Source: Opisthocomus hoazin (Eukaryota > Chordata > Aves > Opisthocomiformes > Opisthocomidae). Taken from it: a stretch of DNA of 64,000 nucleotides. Every line of letters starts with the position of its first letter. Position 1 is the first letter of the stretch. The position numbers and the translations under genes are program-made. Shown piece by piece: positions 1 to 10,095 of this stretch. The stretch covers positions 5,766,001 to 5,830,000 of the forward strand of contig NC_134440.1 in the NCBI RefSeq assembly GCF_030867145.1. The letters are read 5' to 3'. The notes beneath the pieces are model-generated. The model was not told the origin of the DNA, ran no database searches, and was given only the letters and a program-made list of their open reading frames with translations.

Positions 1-450
1 GGAGGGCTACGAGGATGGTGAGGGGACTGGAGCATCTCCCCTACGAGGAGAGGTTGAGGGAACTGGGCTTGTTCAGCCTGAAGAAGAGAAGGCTGCGAGG
101 GGACCTTAGAAATGCCTACAAATATCTGAAGGGTGGGTGTCAGGAGGATGGGGACAAGCTCTTTTCAGTGGTGCCCAGTGACAGGACAAGGGGCAATGGG
201 CACAAACTGAGGCACAGGAAGTTCCGTTTGAACATGAGGAGGAACTTCTTCCCTCTGAGGGTGACGGAGCCCTGGCCCAGGCTGCCCAGGGAGGTTGTGG
301 AGTCTCCTTCTCTGGAGATATTCAAGACCCGCCTGGACGGGGCCCTGTGCGGCCTGCTGTAGGTGACCCTGCTTCGGCAGGGGGGTTGGACTAGATGACC
401 CACAGAGGTCCCTTCCAACCCCTACTATTCTGTGATTCTGTGATTCTGTG
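1..450 (+). mobile_element. CR1 LINE, 3' end (copy 1)
   Basis: The C-terminal end of the CR1 reverse transcriptase frame is open from 15 to the TAG at 360-362. A short 3' UTR follows and the element ends in three perfect ATTCTGTG units (427-450), the standard CR1 3' terminus. The same sequence lies at 7313-7762 with about four differences, where the upstream part of the element is present too. The rest of this copy presumably lies left of the window. Confidence 0.93.
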
Positions 451-830
451 AGGAGCCCTCAGTGCTGCACAGGGCTGTGACCCGGGCCTGCCTCATCCCT
501 CGGACAAACCTGGCTGGCTTCTGAACCACGACCAGCGGCGCTGAGCACTGCCCCTCACCCCCCCTGCAGACAGTGCTCCCTTCATGCCAAGCTAAAAGGG
601 ACTGGTCTTCTGGCGAGATGCACCTCGGGGCACCCAAAGGGCTCTGAGACGCAGAGGTGGACACACAGGCTCAAAAGAGCAGGCTTCCTCCCTTTGTTTC
701 ATGGCATAATCAGGATCTGAGGTACTTAAAAATCCCTTCTCATTTTTGAACATGGGCTGCTGAACCCCTGACGGGTTCGTATTTCTATTACAATACATCT
801 AGGAGTCAGAAAACCAGGGGCTTTTCACAC
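451..830. other. Spacer between two CR1 pieces, copy 1 (repeated at 7763-8142)
   Basis: About 380 bp of moderately GC-rich sequence between the plus-strand CR1 end and the inverted CR1 piece. I see no gene, RNA or regulatory motif here. The copy at 7763-8142 is almost identical; one G/A difference lies near 643. Confidence 0.6.
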
Positions 831-1268
831 AATCACGGAATGTTCGGGGTTGGAAGGGACCTCTGTGGGTCACCTAGTCCAACCCCCCTGCCGAAGCAGG
901 GTCTCCTACAGCCGGCTGCACAGCACCGCGTCCAGGCGGGTCTTGAAGATCTCCAGAGAAGGAGACTCCACAGCCTCCCTGGGCAGCCTGGGCCAGGGCT
1001 CCGTCACCCTCAGAGGGAAGAAGTTCTTCCTCGGGTTCAGCTGGAGCTTCCTCTGCTTCAGTTTGTGCCCGTTGCATATAAGGTCCCCTCGCAGCCTTCT
1101 CTTCTCCAGGCTGAACAAGCCCCGCTCCCTCAGCCTTTCCTCGTAGGAGAGATGCTCCAGTTCCCTCATCATCCTCGTAGCCCTCCGCTGGACTCTCTCC
1201 AGTAGTTCCCCATCTTTCTTGAAGTAGGGAGCCCAGAACTGGACGCAGTGCTCCATACGGGGCCTCAA
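831..1268 (-). mobile_element. CR1 LINE fragment, inverted (copy 1)
   Basis: Read on the minus strand, 1268 to 906 translates as the C-terminal part of CR1 reverse transcriptase, followed by the CR1 3' UTR ending in a degenerate tail near 831. Compared with the element at 5915-7762 it lacks a block of about 28 codons, the part following GDL, so it carries an internal deletion of roughly 85 bp. Confidence 0.9.
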
Positions 1269-2783
1269 TCACTTCTCCAGCAGCTGCCCACTGGGAGCAG
1301 GACGATCTTGGGTTCAGATGTCAAACAAAGCTGCTGGGGACTGCGGCCTGACGAGCCCATCTGCGCCCCCCAGACCTCAGCTCACTTGTCCTGGCCTGGA
1401 GTCCGACATCTGCGCCCAAGGCGCTCTCGGTCAGGGCTCTCTCGTGACACCTCATCCCACCATCTTCTCCTTCACGCACCTCCGAATCCTGAGGCTCCCA
1501 AAGCCGTTCCAGTTCAAGTCCCGGACACAGCGTTTCCATGGGCTGAGCTCGTCTACTCCTGAAAGAGATCCTGTTTCCCAAGAAATGGGGAGGCTGTCTT
1601 CAGCAGCTATTGCAGTTCCTCAGACCTGAAGAGAGGAGGCTGTGAGACAGTGCCTGACTGGAACTGCATGGACAGTCCAGGGAAGAGCATGCAATTATTC
1701 ACACCTGAAACCTGACAAGATGCTGGTCCTAACCTGACTGGCCTTTTGCACAACGCCTTCCCGATCACCACGTCGTGTCTCTTTGTCAAAGCAGAGCAAG
1801 CTGGCAATTTGGAAGGAGTCATCAGGAGAGCAGAGGAACTCCAAAATCTGCTCTCCTGCACAGTATGGTTAGGAATATGGTTACGGTCAGGCAACGAGGG
1901 TGACAGCGGAGAGATGCTGTGGCTAACACTTCATTTACGCTTCTCAAGAGGAGGCCCAGCCCTTACTGACTGCAGCAAACCTCCCCTGCTCCTAGATTCG
2001 CTCTTGTTCTCAATTGGTGACACTGCCAATGCCAACACTGCTAACCCCAACAGGATAAGGAGTCTTCAAGGCTTGATGTCATCAGCTCAGCTAGGCCGTC
2101 CAACAGAAATCCTCAGGTGTCTTCACAGAAAGCAGGTAAGTCTCTGCCAAGTCCGCTGGACACCCCGTCTTTAGGGACTGTGAATTCCATCTCCCCTCGG
2201 GTGCCTCCACATCTGCTTGCTCCCTCCACCTGACTCGGCGCAGTTTCGGCATCTCTTGGGCTCAACAGGGCAATGGCCGTTTACATCGTTAAGGCGTACC
2301 ACGACCAGCCCAGCTCCGTCTGCGCTTCAACAAAAAAACGGCAAAACCGGAATGCGCTGCAGACGTCAAGGTCTCAGATCGACTTCATCCTGCCAGCGTC
2401 CTCACGCTCCCAGAGCCATTCTCATTCAAGACCAGGACACAGCAGACCTGCAGCCCCTGCACCTCACCTGCCCTGCCCAGCACACCTCACCAGCCTGGAC
2501 CCTCCACCCCAGCACTCCAGGTGTGGGACTCCTGCCAACAAGTCCCACCAATGCCAAGGACAGCCCAGCTCGGAGAACGCACCAAGGCTCCCAGCCAAAG
2601 GCACTGGCACCCACAGCCCCCGAGAGCTGCGTGGACGGGCCGGGGGCCCCCAGCCTCCCTTAACCCTTTCCCTCCCCACCAGCAGCTGCAGAGCCTCTTG
2701 GGGCGGGGCGGAACACGGGCAGCCCCCACATTCCTTCCTGGAGACACCAAAGAGTCCTTAGCACCCAAGAACCCCAACACACG
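1269..2783 (+). other. Upstream and possible 5' UTR region of PRR22-like copy 1
   Basis: No coding gene is supported here. Two features suggest a non-coding first exon. A consensus donor (CAG|GTAAGT) follows 2135. A pyrimidine-rich acceptor ends at 2682 (CTTTCCCTCCCCACCAG), which would open an exon running into the ATG at 2784. A GC box (GGGGCGGGGCGG) lies at 2700-2711. The equivalent region of copy 2 is 8581-10095. The exon proposal is inference; RNA evidence would be needed to settle the transcription start. Confidence 0.4.
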
Positions 2784-4495
2784 ATGGCGCAGCCACCACT
2801 GTGGCTCCCACCGCGCGGCCCTCGGGCCCCCCCGCCACCCCAACTCCTGCCCACCTCGCTGCTCCCCGCAACCTCCTACGCCCCAGCTCCAGGTAGGGAC
2901 CGACCCCGAGCCCTGCAGCCCGGGGACGCTCTCGCGGCCAAGAGCGGAGGGGACCGCCGGCCATCGCTCCTGTCTCTCTCGCAGGCTCAGCCAACCTACG
3001 CCCACTGCCCGCGCCGGAGTAGCCCTTCCCCGCAGCCCGGGCACCCGCCGCAGGGGGGGCACCCGCGGCCCCCCAGCCACCACCCCCAGGTACGGCACCC
3101 GTCTCTGGTCCCATTGCCCAAAGCCTTGGGGCCAGCTCTCCCGCTTCCCCTCCCAGAAGCCGCTCTCCTCCCCGATCTGCAGCCCCGTCCCGCCGGCACA
3201 GCAGCTCAGCCCGCGGGGACGCCGCGGCCACCAGCTCCCCACGCGCCTGGCGCAGAGCCGGGGGCCGGCGGCGATGGGGGCCGGCTGGGCGGGTGCCCCT
3301 CCAGGCTCCCCCCGGCCCAGCGCGACTCCCTCTCGCCCACACAGGGCTGCTGAGGGCTCCCTGCGGCTGCTGCTTCGACCCCTGGTTCTTCACCTTCCAG
3401 TGGACCACCAGCCAGCTGCCTCCACCGGCCACCGCCACGCTGCAACCCACCAGCATCGCTCCTCTGCCGGCTGCTGCCCTGCGGGGCTCCGGAGGCTGCG
3501 GGGCCCCCCCGGCCTCGCCAGCCCCTCGGACCCCTCAGGGCCGCCCACACCACCGCGCACCTGGCAGAGATCCCAGGGCAGCGCTGGCCCCAGACCCCCT
3601 GCTCTGGCTGCTGCCCGGCCCCACCGACCAGCTCACGGTGGGACACAACACCATCACGGGCACGGCCACCACCGCGGGGACACAGCCGGGCAGTGACATC
3701 GCCCCCAGCCCCTCTGCTGACGCCCCCCCCAGCCAAGACCATGCGGAGATGGAAGATGATGTGGAGGTGTCCGAGGAGGAGCTGATTCGGGAGGCCCTAA
3801 GGCTCTTTGGGTACTCCTCGGACACCCTGGGGGGCAGCCATGAGGGGCCTGGCAGTGTCCCCATGCCTGCGGGCAAAGGTGGAGTGCGGGGAGCGGTGGC
3901 CCCAGCACCACTGGAACTGCCGGTGTCCACCACCGACCAACCGGACGTCGAGGGGCAGCCGGCAGACGTCACCATGGCCGGCACGGCCACCCCTGCGGGG
4001 GCATCCCTGGGCAGCGACGTCCCCCCCAGCCCCTCTCCTGTGCCCCCAAACCAACACCTCGGGGACCTGGCTGACGACCTGCAGGTGTCCGAGGAGGAGC
4101 TCCTTAGAGAGGCCCTCAGGCTCTTGGGAGACTCCTCGGACACCGCGGGGCTCAGCCAGGACGGTGCCAGCAGCGTCCCCGTGCCTGGGGACCCTGCTGG
4201 CACCGGCGCAGCCATCCCCCCCTGCGCCTGGCCCTCGCTCTCGCTGCCCGAGGAGCTGCTGAGCCCCGACTCCAGCGACCTGGAGGTGGCCAACGCCATG
4301 CGGGCCCTCGAGGAGTGGCTGGAGACGGGGCTGGAGCCCCAGGAGCCGTCGGGGGACGCGGGGGTGGACCTGCCAGCGGCCCAGGCTGCCGGGGCAGAGC
4401 AGCCAGGGAAGAAGGGCGGGAGCAGCCCCTTGCCAGAGCCCCCCAGCAAGCGCCGGGCTCCGACAGGCAGCCCGGGGGTGGCAGGGGGGCATTAG
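2784..4495 (+). CDS. PRR22: PRR22-like proline-rich protein, copy 1, with in-frame TAG in exon 2 (possible pseudogene)
   Basis: Model: exon 1 2784-2892, exon 2 2985-3089, exon 3 3345-4495. All introns are GT-AG, both introns fall in phase 1, and the ATG context is strong (ACGATGG). The product would be proline-rich. Exon 3 begins with a conserved core, RAPCGCCFDPWFF followed by TFQWTT, then a Pro/Ala-rich stretch, two modules each containing SEEEL-REALRL, a third related block (LPEELLSPDSS) and a basic end (SKRRAPTG). The core, the helix-like blocks, the basic tail and linkage to RFX2 fit PRR22 as I remember the family; its function is not known to me. Under this model codon 49 is TAG (3020-3022), where copy 2 has CAG, so the protein would stop after 48 residues. 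Exon 3 stays open, so use of a downstream start or other splicing remains possible. Confidence 0.6.
3651..4200 (+). repeat. Internal two-fold module repeat in PRR22-like exon 3 (copy 1)
   Basis: Two related modules of about 78 codons lie in tandem, near 3651-3885 and 3966-4200. Each has a GTAT-AG start, a SPS-rich linker, an acidic patch (EDDVEV or ADDLQV), the block EEEL-REALRL, and then SSDT followed by a PVP or PMP end. The repeat is visible at both DNA and protein level. The same arrangement lies at 10963-11512 in copy 2. Confidence 0.8.
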
Positions 4496-4649
4496 CTCCA
4501 GGGCAGGGGGGAGGGAAGCAGTGGGGTAGTTGGGGGGTGTATTTTGTGGGTGGGAGGAATGTTAAAGTAGCTATGCAGTGGGGAGTATTTGGGGGGGGAG
4601 GGGGGTTAGAGTAGCTTTATGGGGCCTTTCCTCTTGTTTCTTTGTTTTC

Positions 4650-4655
4650 AATAAA
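4650..4655 (+). terminator. Poly(A) signal of PRR22-like copy 1
   Basis: AATAAA about 155 bp after the TAG at 4495, preceded by a T-rich stretch. The equivalent signal in copy 2 is at 11961-11966. There is no competing AATAAA between the stop codon and this site. Confidence 0.8.
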
Positions 4656-5163
4656 AGCTGTTTCTGAAATACAGCTGCGAGACTCTGTGGGAGCGGGCGG
4701 GAGCACTGGAGGCCCCGGGAAACGGCACCCAAGAGGTGCAAAAGCCCCGCTCAGCCCCAAACGGGAGCCGGCCAGCCCCGAAGGGCAGCCAGCCGCCCCC
4801 AGGCCCAGGCAGCGCCAGCGGGGCCGGCAATGGCAGGGGGGGACTCCCCCGTCCCCTTCCCCAGGGCAAGCAGCCCTGTGCCGGGGGAGCCAGGACAGAC
4901 GGCTCCCGGCAGCCCGCACGGACACGGCCCCACGCAGAAAGCAGCACAAAGACAGAGCTTGGGGGGCCGGCGCGGGGATGCGCACACGCGACAACAAGGG
5001 CTGCAACGCCTTCGTCTGGAGCACAAGCAGCGTCCCCTCCAGCGGGGACCGGGCTCGCTGCAGAGCCCTGCAAAGCCTCAGGACAAGCACGCCCTTCCTC
5101 GCCTCCCACCGCACTCAGCTTTTGTGGGCTTCTGCCTCACTGCTGCGGCAAAATCAGAGAACG
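4656..5163. other. GC-rich stretch downstream of PRR22-like copy 1
   Basis: About 465 bp shared with copy 2 (11967-12431), followed by some 40 bp not shared, up to the inverted CR1. Long open frames occur on both strands, but they run into the poly(A) region, are of low complexity and resemble no protein I know. I see no gene here. Confidence 0.6.
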
Positions 5164-5900
5164 AGAGAATCATGGAATCAGTAGTGCTGGAAAAGACCTC
5201 CAAGATCATCAAGTCCAACCGTCAACCCATCACCACCATGCCTACTAAACCATGTCCTCAAGGGCATGTCTACATGTTTTTGAAGCCCTGTGCAGGGATG
5301 GTGACTCTACCACTGCTCTGGGCAGCCTGGGCCAATGCCTGACCACTCTTTCAGGAAAGAAATGTTCCCTAATACCCAATCTGAACGTCCCCTGATGCAA
5401 CTCGAGCCTCTTCCTCTCTTCCTCCTGCTGGTTACTTGGGAGAAGAGACCAACCCCCTCTCACGCCCCCCTCCTGGCAGGGAGCTGTACAGAGCGAGAAG
5501 GTCTCCCCTCAGCCTCCTCTTCTCCAGACTGAACAGCCCCAGCTCCCTCAGCCGCTCCTCACCAGACTTGTTCTCCAGACCGCTCCCCAGCCTCGCTGCC
5601 TTCTCTGGACACGCTCCAGCCCCTCCATGTCCTCTTGCTTGTGGTGAGGGGCCCAAAGCTGAACACAGCACTCGAGGTGCGGCCTCACCGGTGCCCAGTA
5701 CAGCGGCACGATCGCTGCCCTGGTCCTGCTGGCCACACCATTCCTGATCCAAGCCAGGATGCCGCTGGCCTTCTTGGCCACCTGGGCACACTGCTGGCTC
5801 ATGGCAGCCGGCTCTCGACCAGCACCCCCAGGGCCTTTTCCGCCGGGCAGCTCTCCGGCCTCTCTTCCCCAAGCCTCTCCACGCAGCAAAGCACCTCAGC
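5164..5900 (-). mobile_element. CR1 LINE fragment, inverted, older subfamily
   Basis: The minus strand shows a CR1 3' UTR, with its terminus at the left near AATCATGGAATC, and the C-terminal third of reverse transcriptase. Blocks such as [22 protein letters not shown] and [14 protein letters not shown] can be read in broken frames. It differs clearly from the other CR1 copies here, so it is a separate, degraded insertion. Its 5' end abuts the 5' end of the next element at about 5900-5915, giving a head-to-head pair. The exact end is uncertain by some 20 bp. Confidence 0.85.
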
Positions 5901-5914
5901 TCACACAGCCTTGG

Positions 5915-7762
5915 GGAGGAATTGAAGCTGGCAAGGGATGTCAAAAACAACAAGAAGGGCTTCTTCAACTACATCAGCAGCAAAAGGAAGGCTAGAGACA
6001 ACGTGGGGCCGCTGCTGAATGAGGCGGGTGTCCTGGTGACGGAGGATACGGAGAAGGCAGAGCTTACTGAATGCCTTCTTTGCTTCAGTCTTCAGTGCTA
6101 AGACTGGCCCTCAGGAATCCCAAGCCCCGGAGGTAAAAGAAGAAGCCTACAAAGAGGACGACTTTCCCTTGGTTGCGGAGGACTGTGTGAGGGATCGCTT
6201 AAGCAATCTGGATGTCCACAAATCCATGGGCCCCGATGGAATGCACCCACGAGTGCTGAGGGAGCTGGCGGATGTCATTGCTGAGCCACTCTCCATCATC
6301 TTTGAGAGGTCCTGGAGGACAGGAGAGGTGCCCGAGGACTGGAGAAAGGCCAACGTCACTCCAATCTTCAAAAAGGGCAAGAAGGAGGACCCAGGGAACT
6401 ACAGGCCGGTCAGCCTCACCTCCATCCCGGGAAAGGTGATGGAGCAGCTTATCCTGGAGGCCATCATGAAGCAAGTGGAAGAAAAGAAGGTTATCAGGAG
6501 TAGTCAGCATGGATTCACCAAAGGGAAATCATGCCTGACCAATCTGATAGCTTTCTACGATGACATGACTGGCTGGGTAGACGAAGGGAGAGCCGTGGAT
6601 GTTGTCTACCTTGACTTCAGCAAGGCTTTCGACACAGTCTCCCATGATATCCTCCTAGGGAAGCTGAGGAAGTGTGGGCTGGATGAGTGGTCGGTGAAGT
6701 GGATAGAGAACTGGCTGAATGGCAGAACTCAGAGGGTTGTCATCAGCGGCGCTGAGTCTAGTTGGAGGCTGGTGACAAGTGGTGTCCCCCAGGGGTCAGT
6801 ACTGGGCCCAGTCTTGTTGAACTTCTTCATCAACGACCTGGATGAAGAGTTAGAATGTACCCTCAGCAAGTTTGCTGACGACACCAAACTGGGAGGTGTG
6901 GTAGATACACCAGAAGGCTGTGCTGCCATTCAGCGTGACCTGGATAGGCTGGAAAGCTGGGCAGAGAGGAACCTGATGAGGTTCAACAAGGGCAAGTGCA
7001 GGGTCCTGCACCTGGGGAGGAACAACCTCATGCACCAGTACAGGCTTGGGGTGGACCTGCTGGAGAGCAGCTCTGCGGAGAGGGACCTGGGTGTCCTGGT
7101 GGACGACAGGGTGACCATGAGCCAGCAGCGTGCCCTGGCTGCCAAGAAAGCCAATGGGATCCTGGGGTGCATCAAGAAGAGTGTGGCTAGCAGGAGGAGG
7201 GAGGTTCTCCTTCCCCTCTACACTGCCCTGGTGAGGCCTCATCTGGAGTACTGTGTCCAGTTCTGGGCTCCCCAGTTCAAGAAAGATGAAGAGCTACTGG
7301 AGAGAGGCCAGCGGAGGGCTACGAGGATGGTGAGGGGACTGGAGCATCTCCCCTACGAGGAGAGGTTGAGGGAACTGGGCTTGTTCAGCCTGAAGAAGAG
7401 AAGGCTGCGAGGCGACCTTATAAATGCCTACAAATATCTGAAGGGTGGGTGTCAGGAGGATGGGGACAAGCTCTTTTCAGTGGTGCCCAGTGACAGGACA
7501 AGGGGCAATGGGCACAAACTGAGGCACAGGAAGTTCCGTCTGAACATGAGGAGGAACTTCTTCCCTCTGAGGGTGACGGAGCCCTGGCCCAGGCTGCCCA
7601 GGGAGGTTGTGGAGTCTCCTTCTCTGGAGATATTCAAGACTCGCCTGGACGGGGCCCTGTGCGGCCTGCTGTAGGTGACCCTGCTTCGGCAGGGGGGTTG
7701 GACTAGATGACCCACAGAGGTCCCTTCCAACCCCTACTATTCTGTGATTCTGTGATTCTGTG
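5915..7762 (+). mobile_element. CR1 LINE, 5'-truncated, with long open reverse transcriptase frame
   Basis: The element starts inside the linker between endonuclease and reverse transcriptase ([16 protein letters not shown]) and ends in three ATTCTGTG units at 7739-7762. The frame is broken once near 6064, where an extra T shifts the reading, and is then open to the TAG ending at 7674. The endonuclease half of ORF2 and all of ORF1 are missing, as usual for 5'-truncated CR1 copies. The last 450 bp are also present at the left edge of the window. Confidence 0.95.
6169..7674 (+). CDS. CR1 ORF2 reverse transcriptase fragment (transposon protein)
   Basis: This is the C-terminal half of the CR1 polyprotein, open in this frame from 6067 to the TAG at 7672-7674. 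Reverse transcriptase blocks appear in order: [47 protein letters not shown], block A with [13 protein letters not shown], block B with [11 protein letters not shown], and the catalytic FADD box in [12 protein letters not shown]. All catalytic aspartates are present. There is no natural start codon, because the element is 5'-truncated and the upstream part is out of frame through one extra base. It is therefore a fossil fragment without endonuclease and not a host gene. Confidence 0.9.
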   Translation: MVAEDCVRDRLSNLDVHKSMGPDGMHPRVLRELADVIAEPLSIIFERSWRTGEVPEDWRKANVTPIFKKGKKEDPGNYRPVSLTSIPGKVMEQLILEAIMKQVEEKKVIRSSQHGFTKGKSCLTNLIAFYDDMTGWVDEGRAVDVVYLDFSKAFDTVSHDILLGKLRKCGLDEWSVKWIENWLNGRTQRVVISGAESSWRLVTSGVPQGSVLGPVLLNFFINDLDEELECTLSKFADDTKLGGVVDTPEGCAAIQRDLDRLESWAERNLMRFNKGKCRVLHLGRNNLMHQYRLGVDLLESSSAERDLGVLVDDRVTMSQQRALAAKKANGILGCIKKSVASRRREVLLPLYTALVRPHLEYCVQFWAPQFKKDEELLERGQRRATRMVRGLEHLPYEERLRELGLFSLKKRRLRGDLINAYKYLKGGCQEDGDKLFSVVPSDRTRGNGHKLRHRKFRLNMRRNFFPLRVTEPWPRLPREVVESPSLEIFKTRLDGALCGLL

Positions 7763-8142
7763 AGGAGCCCTCAGTGCTGCACAGGGCTGTGACCCGGGCC
7801 TGCCTCATCCCTCGGACAAACCTGGCTGGCTTCTGAACCACGACCAGCGGCGCTGAGCACTGCCCCTCACCCCCCCTGCAGACAGTGCTCCCTTCATGCC
7901 AAGCTAAAAGGGACTGGTCTTCTGGCGAGATGCACCTCGGGGCACCCAAAGGGCTCTGAGACACAGAGGTGGACACACAGGCTCAAAAGAGCAGGCTTCC
8001 TCCCTTTGTTTCATGGCATAATCAGGATCTGAGGTACTTAAAAATCCCTTCTCATTTTTGAACATGGGCTGCTGAACCCCTGACGGGTTCGTATTTCTAT
8101 TACAATACATCTAGGAGTCAGAAAACCAGGGGCTTTTCACAC
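7763..8142. other. Spacer between two CR1 pieces, copy 2
   Basis: Copy 2 of the spacer at 451-830, practically identical. No gene seen. Confidence 0.6.
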
Positions 8143-8580
8143 AATCACGGAATGTTCGGGGTTGGAAGGGACCTCTGTGGGTCACCTAGTCCAACCCCCC
8201 TGCCGAAGCAGGGTCTCCTACAGCCGGCTGCACAGCACCGCGTCCAGGCGGGTCTTGAAGATCTCCAGAGAAGGAGACTCCACAGCCTCCCTGGGCAGCC
8301 TGGGCCAGGGCTCCGTCACCCTCAGAGGGAAGAAGTTCTTCCTCGGGTTCAGCTGGAGCTTCCTCTGCTTCAGTTTGTGCCCGTTGCATATAAGGTCCCC
8401 TCGCAGCCTTCTCTTCTCCAGGCTGAACAAGCCCCGCTCCCTCAGCCTTTCCTCGTAGGAGAGATGCTCCAGTTCCCTCATCATCCTCGTAGCCCTCCGC
8501 TGGACTCTCTCCAGTAGTTCCCCATCTTTCTTGAAGTAGGGAGCCCAGAACTGGACGCAGTGCTCCATACGGGGCCTCAA
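8143..8580 (-). mobile_element. CR1 LINE fragment, inverted (copy 2)
   Basis: The same insertion as 831-1268, carried along by the duplication. It has the same internal deletion of about 28 codons, and I see no base differences between the two copies. Confidence 0.9.
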
Positions 8581-10095
8581 TCACTTCTCCAGCAGCTGCC
8601 CACTGGGAGCAGGACGATCTTGGGTTCAGATGTCAAACAAAGCTGCTGGGGACTGCGGCCTGACGAGCCCATCTGCGCCCCCCAGACCTCAGCTCACTTG
8701 TCCTGGCCTGGAGTCCGACATCTGCGCCCAAGGCGCTCTCGGTCAGGGCTCTCTCGTGACACCTCATCCCACCATCTTCTCCTTCACGCACCTCCGAATC
8801 CTGAGGCTCCCAAAGCCGTTCCAGTTCAAGTCCCGGACACAGCGTTTCCATGGGCTGAGCTCGTCTACTCCTGAAAGAGATCCTGTTTCCCAAGAAATGG
8901 GGAGGCTGTCTTCAGCAGCTATTGCAGTTCCTCAGACCTGAAGAGAGGAGGCTGTGAGACAGTGCCTGACTGGAACTGCATGGACAGTCCAGGGAAGAGC
9001 ATGCAATTATTCACACCTGAAACCTGACAAGATGCTGGTCCTAACCTGACTGGCCTTTTGCACAACGCCTTCCCGATCACCACGTCGTGTCTCTTTGTCA
9101 AAGCAGAGCAAGCTGGCAATTTGGAAGGAGTCATCAGGAGAGCAGAGGAACTCCAAAATCTGCTCTCCTGCACAGTATGGTTAGGAATATGGTTACGGTC
9201 AGGCAACGAGGGTGACAGCGGAGAGATGCTGTGGCTAACACTTCATTTACGCTTCTCAAGAGGAGGCCCAGCCCTTACTGACTGCAGCAAACCTCCCCTG
9301 CTCCTAGATTCGCTCTTGTTCTCAATTGGTGACACTGCCAATGCCAACACTGCTAACCCCAACAGGCTAAGGAGTCTTCAAGGCTTGATGTCATCAGCTC
9401 AGCTAGGCCGTCCAACAGAAATCCTCAGGTGTCTTCACAGAAAGCAGGTAAGTCTCTGCCAAGTCCGCCGGCCACCCCGTCTTTAGGGACTGTGAATTCC
9501 ATCTCCCCTCGGGTGCCTCCACATCTGCTTGCTCCCTCCACCTGACTCGGCGCAGTTTCGGCATCTCTTGGGCTCAACAGGGCAATGGCCGTTTACATCG
9601 TTAAGGCGTACCACGACCAGCCCAGCTCCGTCTGCGCTTCAACAAAAAAACGGCAAAACCGGAATGCGCTGCAGACGTCAAGGTCTCAGATCGACTTCAT
9701 CCTGCCAGCGTCCTCACGCTCCCAGAGCCATTCTCATTCAAGACCAGGACACAGCAGACCTGCAGCCCCTGCACCTCACCTGCCCTGCCCAGCACACCTC
9801 ACCAGCCTGGACCCTCCACCCCAGCACTCCAGGTGTGGGACTCCTGCCAACAAGTCCCACCAATGCCAAGGACAGCCCAGCTCGGAGAACGCACCAAGGC
9901 TCCCAGCCAAAGGCACTGGCACCCACAGCCCCCGAGAGCTGCGTGGACGGGCCGGGGGCCCCCAGCCTCCCTTAACCCTTTCCCTCCCCACCAGCAGCTG
10001 CAGAGCCTCTTGGGGCGGGGCGGAACACGGGCAGCCCCCACATTCCTTCCTGGAGACACCAAAGAGTCCTTAGCACCCAAGAACCCCAACACACG
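8581..10095 (+). other. Upstream and possible 5' UTR region of PRR22-like copy 2
   Basis: Duplicate of 1269-2783. It keeps the candidate donor after 9447, the candidate acceptor ending at 9994 and the GC box at 10012-10023. I see only about three substitutions against copy 1 in 1.5 kb. No coding gene is supported. Confidence 0.4.

Larger units (their letters stand above)
1..5120. repeat. Tandem segmental duplication, copy 1 (left end outside window)
   Basis: This stretch recurs almost base for base at 7313-12431, with an offset of 7312 bp (7311 after a one-base deletion near 11800). It contains the 3' end of a plus-strand CR1, a spacer, a minus-strand CR1 piece, the region upstream of the PRR22-like gene, the gene itself and about 465 bp beyond its poly(A) signal. 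Similarity stops abruptly after 5120. Because position 1 is already inside the shared sequence, the true left border lies outside the window. The shared CR1 shows that this element was present before the duplication. Confidence 0.95.

Noticed and set aside
840-1272. Plus- and minus-strand open frames in this interval as host genes
   Set aside because: They are translations of an inverted CR1 fragment.
2487-4492. Large minus-strand open frames opposite the PRR22-like gene (also 9799-11803)
   Set aside because: They are shadows of the GC-rich coding exons. The plus-strand model has phase-matched introns, a good start context and a poly(A) signal; the minus strand has none of these.
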